Origin: Galeopsis tetrahit
Taxonomy: Eukaryota; Streptophyta; Magnoliopsida; Lamiales; Lamiaceae
Assembly: GCA_963675135.1 (NCBI GenBank)
Contig: OY776132.1
Span: 7,936,001-8,000,000 of the forward strand
Reading direction: 5' to 3'
DNA length: 64,000 nucleotides
In this document: positions 19,601 through 31,031 of the stretch, in pieces
How the letters are laid out: each line of letters begins with the position of its first letter
Numbering within the stretch: position 1 is the stretch's first letter
Notes under the pieces: generated by a model
Seen by the model: the letters and a program-made list of their open reading frames with translations, nothing else
Told to the model about the DNA's origin: nothing
Databases searched by the model: none
Translations under genes and position numbers: made by a program

Positions 19601-22559
19601 CTTCAACTAATCATATGGCATAAACACAGAATGTAAATGAGCACCTATGTAATTATAAACCAGACACGTTCAATGACGAATTTAAAAGAACTCTACAAGT
19701 AATATGAGTTGCCTTTTCCACCAATCGTCTTCCTTCCTAATTCCAAAGTTTATCCACAAAAAATTATCAATTTTATGTTAGTTTTAGAATCATATATGCA
19801 CTACACCCAAACAATGAAGCAAATAATTTATTATGAAAGAACAAATAAAGATACCGCTTAACTTGGTGAAAGGTACGCACAAAACTCCCATCTGCACCCA
19901 ACCAATGAATCAAACATAAGTAATCAGCAATTGTGCGACAACATGCCTCGGTTACTTTCACCATGAGATGAAAGGTAAACACGTCTACTTTTTTCCCTTC
20001 TGATAGCTCTTCAGACTTAGCAACTGCTTCTCTGCGACCTCTTTCACGTTCAAAACTTTCTTTGGGCTTCTTCTCTTTCAAGCTACATACATTATTTGTC
20101 AATGAAAGGAATTCAGCCAAAGTAGTGGGAGGTTATTAAATTGAAAATTTATTAATATGGAAACAATATAAATGTATCCAGTGCGTCTAAAAAAATTTGG
20201 ATTCTACGGGGTAATAGATTTGACATTGTTTGTCTACCTTTTAATATAGGCAAAAATATTTTTTTTAAAAAATGTTTCTCATACAGTAATCGGTATGAAA
20301 TAAGTCAAACATTGAGCCAAAAAAAATCGAGAAAGAAACCATTAATTCTGTGTGGGCATTGAGCAACTAAATTAAGGAAAAAGATTGTCATGTCACATAT
20401 GCAAAGCAAATGAATTAGAGAGATACTAATGCTGTGGTAATCCTGCAAAAGATAGTAGTCTCATAACATCTTTAGAAAATGGAGGCACCGGCGTAAATAT
20501 ACTTGACTAAAAAATAGATTGACTCATATTAACCTCTCACCTCCAAATATTCTACAATTGCATGCAGTAACAAAAAACAAACACAAAGAAAAATCTCAAA
20601 CCAATGACTTTGCAATAAATAATTTAATACCCAAAAATGATCTCAAATCAGCAAACACCAATAGTTTCACAAACTTTCCATACTTCAGCAGGAATCGCCT
20701 ATTCCATCCTCCCCATTAATTAAAAAATCGCTAAGAAAAAAAAATGATTAAAGAAACCCACCTGCTTTTTATGGCGTGCCAAATTCCAAATCCTCTGTCA
20801 CATGTTCTCTAGCCTGGTGTTCCTCTCCTGTGGACTCCTCATCACTTGCACCTACCGAATTACGGCGACAGTGATGGCCATAGCTGCTCAATCTCCGCTA
20901 CAATAATTGAAAGATAATACAAAGACACAGTATTCATTGTCATTGAAACAGAAAAGACACATAATGAATGAAAGATGAGAACTGAAGGATTAGATTTATA
21001 TTGTGCCACGTGTCAGCAGCCCTAAAGTATTTACAAATTATCTCCTTGCCTTCAAATCAAAACTACAATATACTTTGTAGATGAAGGGCATCATCACAAA
21101 CCAAATTAATTCAATGAGCTCATTTTAGATCCTAATATAGAAAATTCAATGAGTAAAGAACCATAAAAACAAATATCAAATACAAATTAATAATTTCGAA
21201 TATTGACAATTAAAATGGTGAAAACTCCAATCCCAAACATCCATCAAAACACCAAATATCTTCATAAACTTTCATATAGCTCATGATTCTCTATTATTAG
21301 CAGTCTAGAAAACGAAATAGAAGTTCGATCGAGGACCCGTGAAATACAATTTGTAGGGATCAGCTCCAGTATATCCCACTGGATTTAGATATCGGGATCA
21401 ATGCCTGAACACCAAATTTAACCAATAATCATTTTTGAAGAATTCCTAAATTCAGAAATAAACCCTATATAAGTAAAACCTAACCTCGCGTTTAATGGCA
21501 AAAGTTGGGCAATGTCGCAAAAATTGGGCAATGTCTGGATAAAAAGACTGCCGACAACTTCCATTGCAGAGTGATATTGCCACGAATAAACAATACATAC
21601 CCTTTCCTGCGCTCGTGATACATCAACTTGATGATCCCACCTTCAGTTGAAGATGCAGAAAGTCAGGAACAATGAATGAGATACCCTAACTCATAAATTA
21701 TTCATTTCAAAACCAGATAAGCATTGCATAGTTCTGCTTGATCGTCTTCGTACGTCAACTGTTGCTAAACATGTAGATGGCTTGAAATTGAAGGTATATT
21801 GGGCACAAAGGAGAAGAGCAATAATCATATCTCCAAAAAAATGAAAATCTAACACCAATTAACAGCTAAAAATTCCTCCATACAACATTTAACATAAATA
21901 TATTTCTTAGAAGGCATACATAACCAATAATTCTAGAAATTTTAAGTAAATTGAAATAGGGTTAGAGACTTAGATTTTTCCAAGGAATTGGAACTTACAC
22001 ACAGCATTGACATAATTGTTGATTGCTTCAAAGATATAGAGTTACAGTGATGAGAAAACAAAGAGACAATCGTGAGAGTTGGATTCAAAAACTGAATCTC
22101 TCAACCATGAAAAGTACTGTAAAATTAATCAGTAAAAAACTCAAAGCTCGATAAATTAAATCGCAATCAAACATGAATTACGTCAGTGACAACTGCGAAC
22201 AAAAATACTAATAATCGAAAGAGTGGATTTGATTGATGAACTGATTATTATTCTGAAAATGAAACTAACAACGAAGATCCAGGTATCACTTACATAATGA
22301 AAGATCATTCTATGGTTTTGTCCAGCACAAACTGATACAATAATACTCATTAGATACAGAAACAAAAATAGAAAATAAACCAACCAACCTGTTCCTGGAA
22401 CCCATATCTATAATTTTAAAATAAATCCTAAAAAATCTAATATGAAATGTGTGTTATTTAATCAGGATCAACAAAAAAATAAAAAATCAAAACCTAACAA
22501 TCCATTTAGATTAGCATACACACAACTTACTTTTCGAAAATAAGCGTTTTTTGGACAGC

Positions 22560-22800
22560 AGTTGGGCAACCATCATCTAAAGAACCACCTGCATAAAAAT
22601 CCCCAAAATCAATTAAGCGTCTAGGAATAAGATTCTTAAACAAAATCAATTGATGGGGCAGGTACATGAGCTTTCTCTTTGCTGGAGCAGCATCATCTTC
22701 TCATCTTCTGTGTCGGAATCGTCAATACTTGACCCACCTTTCTTCTGGCCAGCAACAACAGGGGCCTTTTTAGGTACGGAATCGAAATCACAAATTTTGA
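22560..22800 (-). pseudogene. Captured acidic/Lys-rich gene fragment, copy 2
   Basis: Clearly related to 19310-19600: both contain aacaaaatcaatt, agcatcatctt, a ccttttt-aggta run and similar splice-like ends. A short frame reads SVPKKAPVVAGQKKGGSSID. Two diverged copies in one Helitron suggest an internal duplication or capture from a duplicated exon. Confidence 0.45.
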
Positions 22801-22966
22801 CGAAAAGGAGAAAAACTCAGTTCTAAAATTGAAATAACATCAGTAATAAATAAATCAAGCAATAGATCATTCCAAAACTGACAAAAAATCAGATGAAATT
22901 GAGGAGGAGAATAGAAAAAATGATGAATCTGCTACCAGAGTTTATTCAAAAGGCATAGATGAATAC

Positions 22967-23035
22967 CAATATCTTTGCGTGCGCTGGGATCCGCATACCG
23001 CCGGAGGTGACAAAGCAGAGATCGGGTTCTGGCAT
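22967..23035 (-). pseudogene. Captured first exon of a BTB/POZ-domain gene
   Basis: A 23-codon frame starts with ATG at 23035 and reads MPEPDLCFVTSGGMRIPAHA followed by KIL. It stops at a GT donor (22966-22965). The pattern of VTSGGxRIPAH is the start of a BTB/POZ domain as found in plant BTB-TAZ proteins. It lies about 240 bp from the Helitron 5' end, a common location for captured exons. The remainder of the domain is absent. Confidence 0.5.
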
Positions 23036-23277
23036 TTCGCCGGTGCCGGCAAAGGGCAGAATTGATTTCACTGTTATTTGGCATTCAAAACCCTTCCCCT
23101 TAATTTGAGCATTTTACATTTTCCTGCGTCTCTCCATATTCTTTTTCAGTAAATAGAATTATAGATGATGTGGCATGACTTATAGATGATGTGACATGAC
23201 GGGACATACACATGTCAAGATCTGGAGAGCCACGTGTCAAGCTCTGGAGAAAACTTTCCTCCTTTTATTATATAAGA

Positions 23278-23673
23278 TTAATGATGAACATTTTTTAAAT
23301 GTAGCACGGAGTATATATTATTATTAGGGACTCTTGTGAAGAACCCAACGCTAAACTAGTAGTCAAAGATAATTGTGCATGTATCTGATTTTACAAACTT
23401 AATTTTGTTGAAACTAAATTTGTACTGGCCAAATGTAATCAAACTACTTTAGAGTGAACAGCCACTTATGTATTTGGAACTCATTAATTTGTACTCCTAT
23501 TGACTAAATGTGGACGTACACAAGTATTTGTATATTAATAGTACGTAGATTAGGGCGAGGAGGACAATATTAGTAGAGGAGGTTGATAGGGCAAAAGATA
23601 TTAACAAGTTGAATCACAACCTTTTAACTAATAGTAATAATTTTTAAATAGCAAAAACATATGATCAAACATT
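23278..23673. other. Interval between Helitron and SGT1
   Basis: AT-rich, no coding frame. It would contain the SGT1 3' untranslated region and polyadenylation signals, which I cannot place precisely. Confidence 0.4.
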
Positions 23674-26600
23674 TCAATACTCCCATTTCTTTAACTCCAT
23701 GCCATCAGGAGGGCTTCCTTGAACCTTCTTCAAACCGACTTCTTTCCAGTTTGTCGATAATACTGTCCCGTTCGACTCCACCTTCACATTAGCCCCACAA
23801 ACAAAAATCATTAATAATCTCAGATGTTGAGGGAAATAGCTTTTTCAGTCTTGTAAGTTATCTCTATTATGAATTCAGTCCTGTCGACTTTCACGAATTG
23901 AAAACAATCACATAACTTCTAATTTTTGGCCCGGTATCCGGCTGCAGAAGGTGAACATCCAGTTGATGCTGATATGAAAGAGTCTGATTGTCCACGTGGT
24001 AAAGTCTGAATGGTCAACCGGATGTTTCACCTCTTACAGTCAGTCACTAGATCAAAATGTCAAGTTTTGAAATTTACAGGACTATTTTCAATTGGTGAAA
24101 GTTGACGGGGCTAAAATCAAAATAAGTGTAACTTACCGGACTAAAAAACCATTTCCTCCAGGTATTACAAACACTCAAAGAAAAGGAAAGTAGTTCTTAC
24201 AAAAGATTTGCTCATTGCTCTTCTTGTGTCTTCATCTGCATCTTGGTAAATTTCTCTGAAGAATTTGTTCAGAGCTGCATCTCCATCTAGTTTCTCGTCC
24301 TTTTCCTGATATACGAAAAAACGACTTGTTCCATTAAAATATAGACTTATGAGTAAATTCAAGACACAAATACACAATTACACACCTCTTTTTTCATTTG
24401 AGTTTCCAGTTTATCCCAATCTACTCGTTTAGGCTTGGAGGAAGGATATGCAGGTTTCTGAGTTTCTATTGATCAGAAGCAGAAAGAAAAGCTTGAATGG
24501 AAGTCCCACTATATTGAAAGTTGAAAGGAGATATGTGTGAACAGTAACAACTTCAGAAGGAAATTCACCTGATAATACATTTGCCTTCTGTACAACTGCA
24601 GCGTCCCTGTTAAATTCAAGAGATGTCCAATGTGTAGAGTCTGCCTTGGCAAGACGAATTTCAATTTTGGTAGACATGACGATGTATTGACATTTTGCAG
24701 GAACTATCTGTTGTAATAATATTAAATCAAAAGACATCATATCAGAAAACCAAGGCAACAGGGGAACTTAACAGTTGAATGTTAACAGTTTAAAGGCACC
24801 ATATACTTTTGTACCCATTATAAAATCGATAAGAGATAATTAGATAAAACCCTAAAATGTACCCCTATAGGTAAGTTTTTGATTTATTAACCTTGAACCG
24901 ATACAGGAGCCAGGAGTTCCTCAGACAACATATCGGAAGTAACACAGCAAGAAAATTGCAAAATTGGGCCATATCTATTGGGCGTGAGTGGTTTTAGTCC
25001 CTTATGAATTTATTTTCTCAATTAAGCCTCATAAAATTAAAAATGATGCAATTTTAATCCTATATATTGACAAGGTTGCAGGATTTTTGCACGTGCCGCT
25101 CACTTGAGCTGCCGGAATTTTATGTAACAACCTGACTAATGACTTGGCATCGGTTACGTTACATAATGAGACCCAACATATTAATTTCAATTTGTAAAAA
25201 ATCACAAATTAATTGCTCCGTATCATCCTAAAACAAAAAATTGTCAATATATGATCAAAATTGCATCATTTTAAAATTGCCTACATCCAATAGATACATG
25301 ACCAATTTTGCAATTTACTCTAACACGGCGCACAAGTGTAGATTGTAGAATCAAAATATTTATTACTACAATTCAGTCTATTTTCTACATCACCTTTCCA
25401 AATAAGCGAGGTTGAAAATGATATGCTTCTTCACTGGGCAACTCGATGGTAACACTAAGCTGGATATCAATAAACAACAAAAAAGGAGTTATCAAACATA
25501 AAAAATTAATGCAATAACAGATACGAGAGTGATATCAATGCAACACTTACTATTTGTTCACCAAAGTCAATGACAACACTGTTTGTTGGTATACCCTTAG
25601 CAAATATTGTTACCACCACTTCCTCTGGCTTCTGATAAAATTCATGCCTGCAGAATAAATAAAGAATAAAATGATTAGTCAAATTAAGTTCTGCCATAAC
25701 TTGACACGTGCCACTCTAAGAGAATGCAAACTACCAGTGGATGTTTTTGACAACGTCAATAGATACTTATTAAAATATGAATCATCACACAATTTAGTTG
25801 TTTACCATAAAATAATCATACATCTTCTAACTTGTGACATTTTTGTTGCAATATGGGGGATTATATAAACACTTGGTAGGATTTAGGTGCTCATTTTCAC
25901 CAAAGCAAATACCCATACAAAATGTAACACATAACCTGTATTTGCATTTGGTAGATGACATTGGTGCAGTTGTCCCTTGACTGGGCAAGCCAACAACAGT
26001 GCGTAAATTATTTTGAGTGACAACACCAGTTGGAGCTTTACTGGTCAATTGCTTAGCGTGCTCTGCAGCTTCCTCTGAGTAAACAAAAACGAAACATAAC
26101 ATATTAAGACTACTAGCCATCGTAATGACTCAGATTATGACTACTGACTAGACCGCTAACATAATTTGTGTCAACAGTATCACATGGTTTTCAAATCTAA
26201 TTAATCAACCCAATACCGAAAAAATTGAAGAAGACACTCTAGGGTAGCTCTTCACTCTATGGAATCTACCAAAGAGATTAGAAACAACACACAAGGATAG
26301 TCTTCTCACTCTAAGGGTATGTTTCTCTTGGGATTTAGGTGTGCGGGGGAAGTCATGACTTTGAAATCCTGGGATTTGAAATCATTGATGAATAGTAAAA
26401 GTGTGTGTTTGTTTTGAGATTTTGATATGGTAGGATTTTACTTTATGTCAAATCAATTAGTGGGTGAGTTATTTTAAAGTGTATAAAGTACATTGTAATT
26501 GAGAAAGTAATACTTTCTCCGTCCATCAAATTTGTGCTCACTTGTCTTATTTGTCAGTCCACCAAATTTGTTCTCGTACCTTTTTTAGAAATCATCACTT

Positions 26601-29416
26601 TATCTTCACCCTTCAACCATCACTTAATTACTCAAATTGTTATTCAACTTTACTCAGAAACAATCACTTTATTCATAATGGACCCCAGAATACCCTTGTT
26701 TTATCTACTTTACCTACTTTTCTTTAAAATTTGTGCCCTTTTTGATGAACACAAATATTGTGGACAGGGAGAGTAATAGGTTTATAGGTAATTTTAGGCG
26801 TGGATTGAGTGTGAGATTTGAAATCTGGGATTTTAAATCCCTAACTTGTATGGGACGGAGATCGTAAAGTTGTAAGTCCATCCGTGTGAGTCCCAAAAGA
26901 AAGATACCCTTAAGAATCCACTAAAGAAGTTGAAGTTACTCATTACCTTATGGATTCATCTTCTAAACAAGTCCATAATTTTTCATTCAATCTTCTCTCT
27001 CTTAGCACAAGAACATCGGCTCTATTTATAAGAACCATTATACAAACTCCAAGTACTAATAAATGACAAAATTTGACTCATACAACTTTCTATACTCAAA
27101 AGAGTCATAAATATTGATTGTTGACCAGTCTAAAAATACATGCATAACATCCCTACACTATTTAATAATGCATTAACACGAATTTGACCAAGAAGGCAAG
27201 AAAGGCAATTGGAATGACTCAAAAATATCCAAAATTCATGAACTTGACTTGACAGATTTTCTTATGAATTAGCCACCTTCTAGTAAAAAGGGCATAACTT
27301 ATTCTAGAAAACTCCAAATGACTCTCCGTTTGAAGCATAAGAAACTAAACTCATAGGGCTTCAAAACCATATATGGCTCATGGGTTAAATAAATGCCAAT
27401 CAAAACATATTTTCGTTCAAAGTGGCCCCCATATGCTGGAACTATTTCCACATCATTAACCAAACACAGCAAAATACTCAAAATCCATATGAGATCAATA
27501 ATAAGCATGTATGAAAATATTTCCTCTTACCACAATCCAAAAGCAGCATCACACTCACTGCTTGTGTGAGCTGATGGTCGCAGGGGAGAAACAGAAATGC
27601 AATAGAACCTAACTATGTCATGTGGCATCAATTGTAAGAAAGATGTGCCCGTAAGAGGCTGTTATATCTAGCCATACGAGATTCTATTCAACCAAAAAAT
27701 CTAGGAAATATGCCATAGTTTTTATCCGATTCTATAAATTCACTACATACAAAAAATAGCATGAAATAGATCAAACCAAGCCCAAACAAACTACTATACA
27801 AAGTTATAATATAAAAGGAATATTGGGTTAGTCGTCATAAGAACATTGAGTACATTCGAGAAAACTCAGTATCCTGCCCCACAAACACAACAAAGAAGAA
27901 TAGATATATAGATAATGAACCAACAAATCAATAATTTTAAAATTTACATATGAAATTAAAAACATATGTCAATTGCAACAAGAAGCTATCAAAGAATTCT
28001 AATTTAAATCTTTTAGCCCACAATCATCTTAGACACAACAAAATCATATTGAAGATATATATATTCTAAATACACAAAATCAATACCTTCCATGTGCTCA
28101 TCACATTCTTTTATCAATTTTAGACACAACAAAATCATATTGAAGACATATATTCTAAAGAATAGAAATCAATACCTTCCATGCGCTCATCACATTCTTT
28201 TATCAATTTGGTAAACCTGGAGTCTTCGGGTGCCAAAGAAGCACCAGTTTCAAAGGCTACCTTAGCAGTCTGGTATTCTTCGAGCTTGATGCACGCCACT
28301 CTGTAGGGAAGAACATAAATATGCAAGAGAATATAACTTTTCATATTCACACTTAAACACATATACAATCCGTTTTTCTTCTCAGTTGAAATCCAAATTT
28401 TTTTATTCCTGGTTTGGGATGCAACAGAAATCATGATTTCTTAATATTAAAATCTTTAAGTACGAGTTAGATTCCTAAAAATGTATATATTCTAAACATG
28501 TAAAGAACTCCTTCGACTCAAACAATTCCCTTACAGAACTCACCCTTTACGAAAATAAGCTTTGGCCATTGCAGGATCCAACTCAATTGCCTTATTTGCA
28601 TCTGCAACCGCCTCTGATCATGAAACGTTTTAAGAGTTCAAAAACCACATCAAAATCAGCTTTATAGAATATCAGCAACAAATATACAAAGCAAACCCGA
28701 CTACAAAAGTACCCAAAGAAAACAAATCTTGGAACGGACACATAACAAACTCTTCAATGAAAACTAGCCTCATGAGCACCATAACACCAGAAAAAACTCC
28801 ACAATGAAAAATTTGAAGCCTTGTAATAAGATTTAGAAATATTAAAGTGTAGAGTTGCCTATTTGCAAGACAATGCCATCACCAACATCCTAAAGTGTAT
28901 AAGCATCAACTCAGTTATCTTCACAACTGCTTTGAACAACATAATTGTTTCTAGCTATGCTGAATATCAGATTGAGGACGATTTCTGGATCAATAAACTT
29001 TAACTAATTCCAATTAACCCCCAATAATTTACAATTCCTGTATAACTAACTCTAATACTGGGCATGCCATTGCCCACACATTCACCCCTCCCCCACATAC
29101 ACAACAGCATACGCAAATTCCTCAACTCCAGTCCCCAGTAGACGCTGCTTATAAACGGAAAATATACGAGCAAAGTGAAAATCAACACTAATAAACAGTT
29201 TCAGTGAATAGACGCGAAAGCACCATAGCAAGAAGGATTATATTTTTTCTAACCAGTAAAGTTTTGGAGTTTAATATTGGCTTGAGCGCGGTCGGAGAAG
29301 AGCTCGGCGGTGCTAGGGCTTAAGGCAATGGCTTGGGTATAGAGGTCAACGGCGAGCTCAAAGTGGTCATCGATGAACGCCTCCTTTGCCTTTTCCTTCA
29401 GATCCGAAGACGCCAT
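23674..29416 (-). CDS. SGT1: SGT1, HSP90 co-chaperone for disease resistance
   Basis: Ten exons, 363 aa: 29416-29254, 28613-28544, 28300-28176, 26074-25936, 25647-25551, 25459-25394, 24707-24569, 24465-24386, 24305-24201, 23781-23674. SGT1 links HSP90 with RAR1 and NLR immune receptors and also works with SCF ubiquitin ligases. Residues 1-118 form the TPR region (MASSDLKEKAKEAFIDDHFE; ANKAIELDPAMAKAYFRKG). Residues 163-250 form the CS domain that binds HSP90 (KCKYRHEFYQKPEEVVVTIF, WTSLEF). Residues 273-363 form the SGS domain (PSSKPKRVDWDKLE, FFREIYQDADEDTRRAMSKS, ending LKKWEY). All junctions are GT/AG. The last acceptor is AAG, a weaker form. Four MITEs sit in its introns and a tandem duplication covers the exon 3 donor. 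Confidence 0.95.
23829..24161. mobile_element. Long-TIR MITE in SGT1 intron 9
   Basis: The left end (gggaaatagctttttcagtc...gtcctgtcgactttcac) is the imperfect inverse of the right end (...gtgaaagttgacggggc...gactaaaaaaccatttcctc). Arms are about 80 bp. No convincing target duplication was found. It may be Mutator-like. Confidence 0.6.
24949..25320. mobile_element. Mutator-like MITE in SGT1 intron 6
   Basis: Imperfect terminal inverted repeats (aagaaaattgcaaaattggg... / ...ccaattttgcaatttactc) span 372 bp. Nine-base flanks taacacagc (24940-24948) and taacacggc (25321-25329) differ at one base. A 9-bp duplication fits Mutator-like elements. Confidence 0.65.
26315..26909. mobile_element. Tourist-like MITE in SGT1 intron 3
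   Basis: Begins gggtatgtttctcttggga and ends tcccaaaagaaagataccc, inverted repeats of PIF/Harbinger type (GGGTATGTTT). It is flanked by taa and tta, a TWA target with one mismatch. A Stowaway element lies inside it. Confidence 0.7.
26513..26773. mobile_element. Stowaway MITE nested in the Tourist MITE
   Basis: Starts ctttctccgtccatcaaatttg and, inverted from the other end, reads ctctccctgtccacaatatttg. TA dinucleotides lie at 26511-26512 and 26774-26775. Nesting dates it after the surrounding Tourist element. Confidence 0.75.
28030..28209. repeat. Tandem duplication over the SGT1 exon 3 donor site
   Basis: Copy A 28030-28120 (91 bp) and copy B 28121-28209 (89 bp) are adjacent and nearly identical (tagacacaacaaaatcatat ... 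cattcttttatcaattt). Copy B carries the last 34 bases of exon 3 and its GT donor. Copy A is a displaced duplicate in the intron with the same exon end and donor. Confidence 0.8.
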
Positions 29417-30569
29417 CGATGGATTAGAAGAACTTTCTCGAGAATTTGGATTGATTAGCGATTGATTTGAGATGGATGGTGGAAGTGTGAGAGAGGATTT
29501 TCGGGGATTTTTTTGTATATGTATATGTAACCGTGTGTTGTGTATTTGTAATTAGGGGATTTTATAGTTAATAATTACATCTAAATCTTTCAAATCTCTT
29601 GGTTTTACACTAATCCCAAGTTGAATAGAAAAACAAATATTTTGCCCTAAAAATTTCATAATTTTTTAAAGCAAATATCAAGTTGAGGAGAACTTTGGTA
29701 CAAATTTGCTAAGTGCAAAACTCACAAAATCTCGTTATACTAGGAAATTTCAATAATTTTCGCAAGTTCATCCGATTTGAACAAATCATTACTACACACA
29801 AGATATATAGCGAAAATAGTTAAATATAAATGTCATAATGGTATAGACTAATTGTATCTACCGATAGACGACAAGTGTTAATTATATTTTTTCGTTGTCG
29901 GGGTCTCGCGCGGTGCCTACTCTTGAAAGTCACATACACATGTAGTTGTAGGGAATGTTGCCTAGAGAGGTGAGATTTGGAACGGTTTATAAAAATTGGA
30001 GAAAGTTGGTTTTAAAGCGGGTCATTAGACAGGGATCCGATCATATAAAGTGGATTTATAGATGAACATTTGCATTGATCCTATTCCAACTTAAATTATA
30101 TTAATACATGTAAAATACTGAAAAATTGACTACTATATTAATAAAAATGCGTTACTACATGAACAAAATTAATACAAGAAATAAAAACAAAAACCTTAGA
30201 TTTAAAGAAATGGAGAATAGAAAAGAAAATGAAAATCGGGTTTAATTGAAACATAATATGGGAGATGTTAAAAATAATCTAGGGAATGTAAAAAAGAATT
30301 AGAAAACATGGAGATACGCAAGGAAGAAGAAAGTAGAAGCATGTAAGATTGAGACATATTAATCTGTATTACTTATAAGTTGTTGCCTTAATTTTAATCA
30401 ATTGATTGAATGCACGTTTTATAAGTCATGATTTTTTATTTGTACTTCTTTAGTTATTTGTCCATTTGATTTTAAAATCACATTTTTTTATTATTAAAAA
30501 TCATTTTTTAAGGATGTTCCAATTTTACCAATTTCCTTTATTTTAAATATACATAATGTCATTTTATTA
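29417..30569. other. SGT1 upstream region and intergenic DNA
   Basis: The first 150 bp should contain the SGT1 leader and core promoter; the run tatatgtatatgtaac on the plus strand near 29514-29530 is a possible TATA region. No gene or bounded repeat was recognised in the rest. Confidence 0.4.
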
Positions 30570-30900
30570 ATACTAGAAATGGGACTGTCATTGACCAAAA
30601 TCGAAATTGTCACTGATGCAAGCGTTCTTTGATCCACCCCGTCCATTTCATATTAAAATTCATCTTAGTCATGACTTCGACGATAAAGTCCCAACGAACA
30701 AAATCGTACGCCCTAGCAAAATCCACCTTAAACACAATCATGTTTTTTTTTTCTTTCTTTTTACGCACTTTGTCAATCAACTCATTCAATATTAACGGTT
30801 CAAAATGTATTTATTGCCAACAAGAGCATATTGTTATGGGAAACGACTTTGTCAACCACCAACCTCATTCTGTTAGCAATGGTTATCGACTAAAAAAAAA
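30570..30900 (-). pseudogene. Older LINE reverse transcriptase, 3' portion
   Basis: Minus-strand frames with shifts read ANRMRLVVDKVVSHN, then VFKVDFARAYDFVRWDFIVE, then MKWTGWIKERLH. These are consecutive blocks of an L1-type reverse transcriptase (VDFEKAYDSV motif). The same gene continues upstream at 36840-37150; the L1 element at 30917-36823 separates the halves. Confidence 0.75.
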
Positions 30901-31031
30901 AATCTGTTAGCAATGGGTTTTTTTTGGAAAAAGGCAAATATTATTTGGAGGCATCAGGAATACCTCAACTCAAAAAAGTACAAGATAGTTCAAACAGAAA
31001 GTTCCCTAAGCTCTACAACCTGGAATGATGC

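Larger units (their letters stand above)
18853..23277 (-). mobile_element. Non-autonomous Helitron (4.4 kb)
   Basis: Read on the minus strand it begins TCTTATATAATAAAAGGAGG (from 23277) and ends in CTAG (18856-18853). A 7-bp stem, 3-nt loop hairpin (cccgtgc/gcacggg, 18864-18880) lies 7 nt before the end. It is inserted between A (23278) and T (opposite 18852) with no target duplication. TC start, hairpin plus CTRR end and AT target are the Helitron hallmarks. No Rep/helicase frame is present, so it depends on another copy. It contains captured gene fragments, listed separately. The rest is AT-rich non-coding DNA. Confidence 0.85.

Noticed and set aside
30607..30910. Plus-strand small ORFs as genes
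   Set aside because: The minus strand of the same DNA encodes recognisable, decayed LINE reverse transcriptase.
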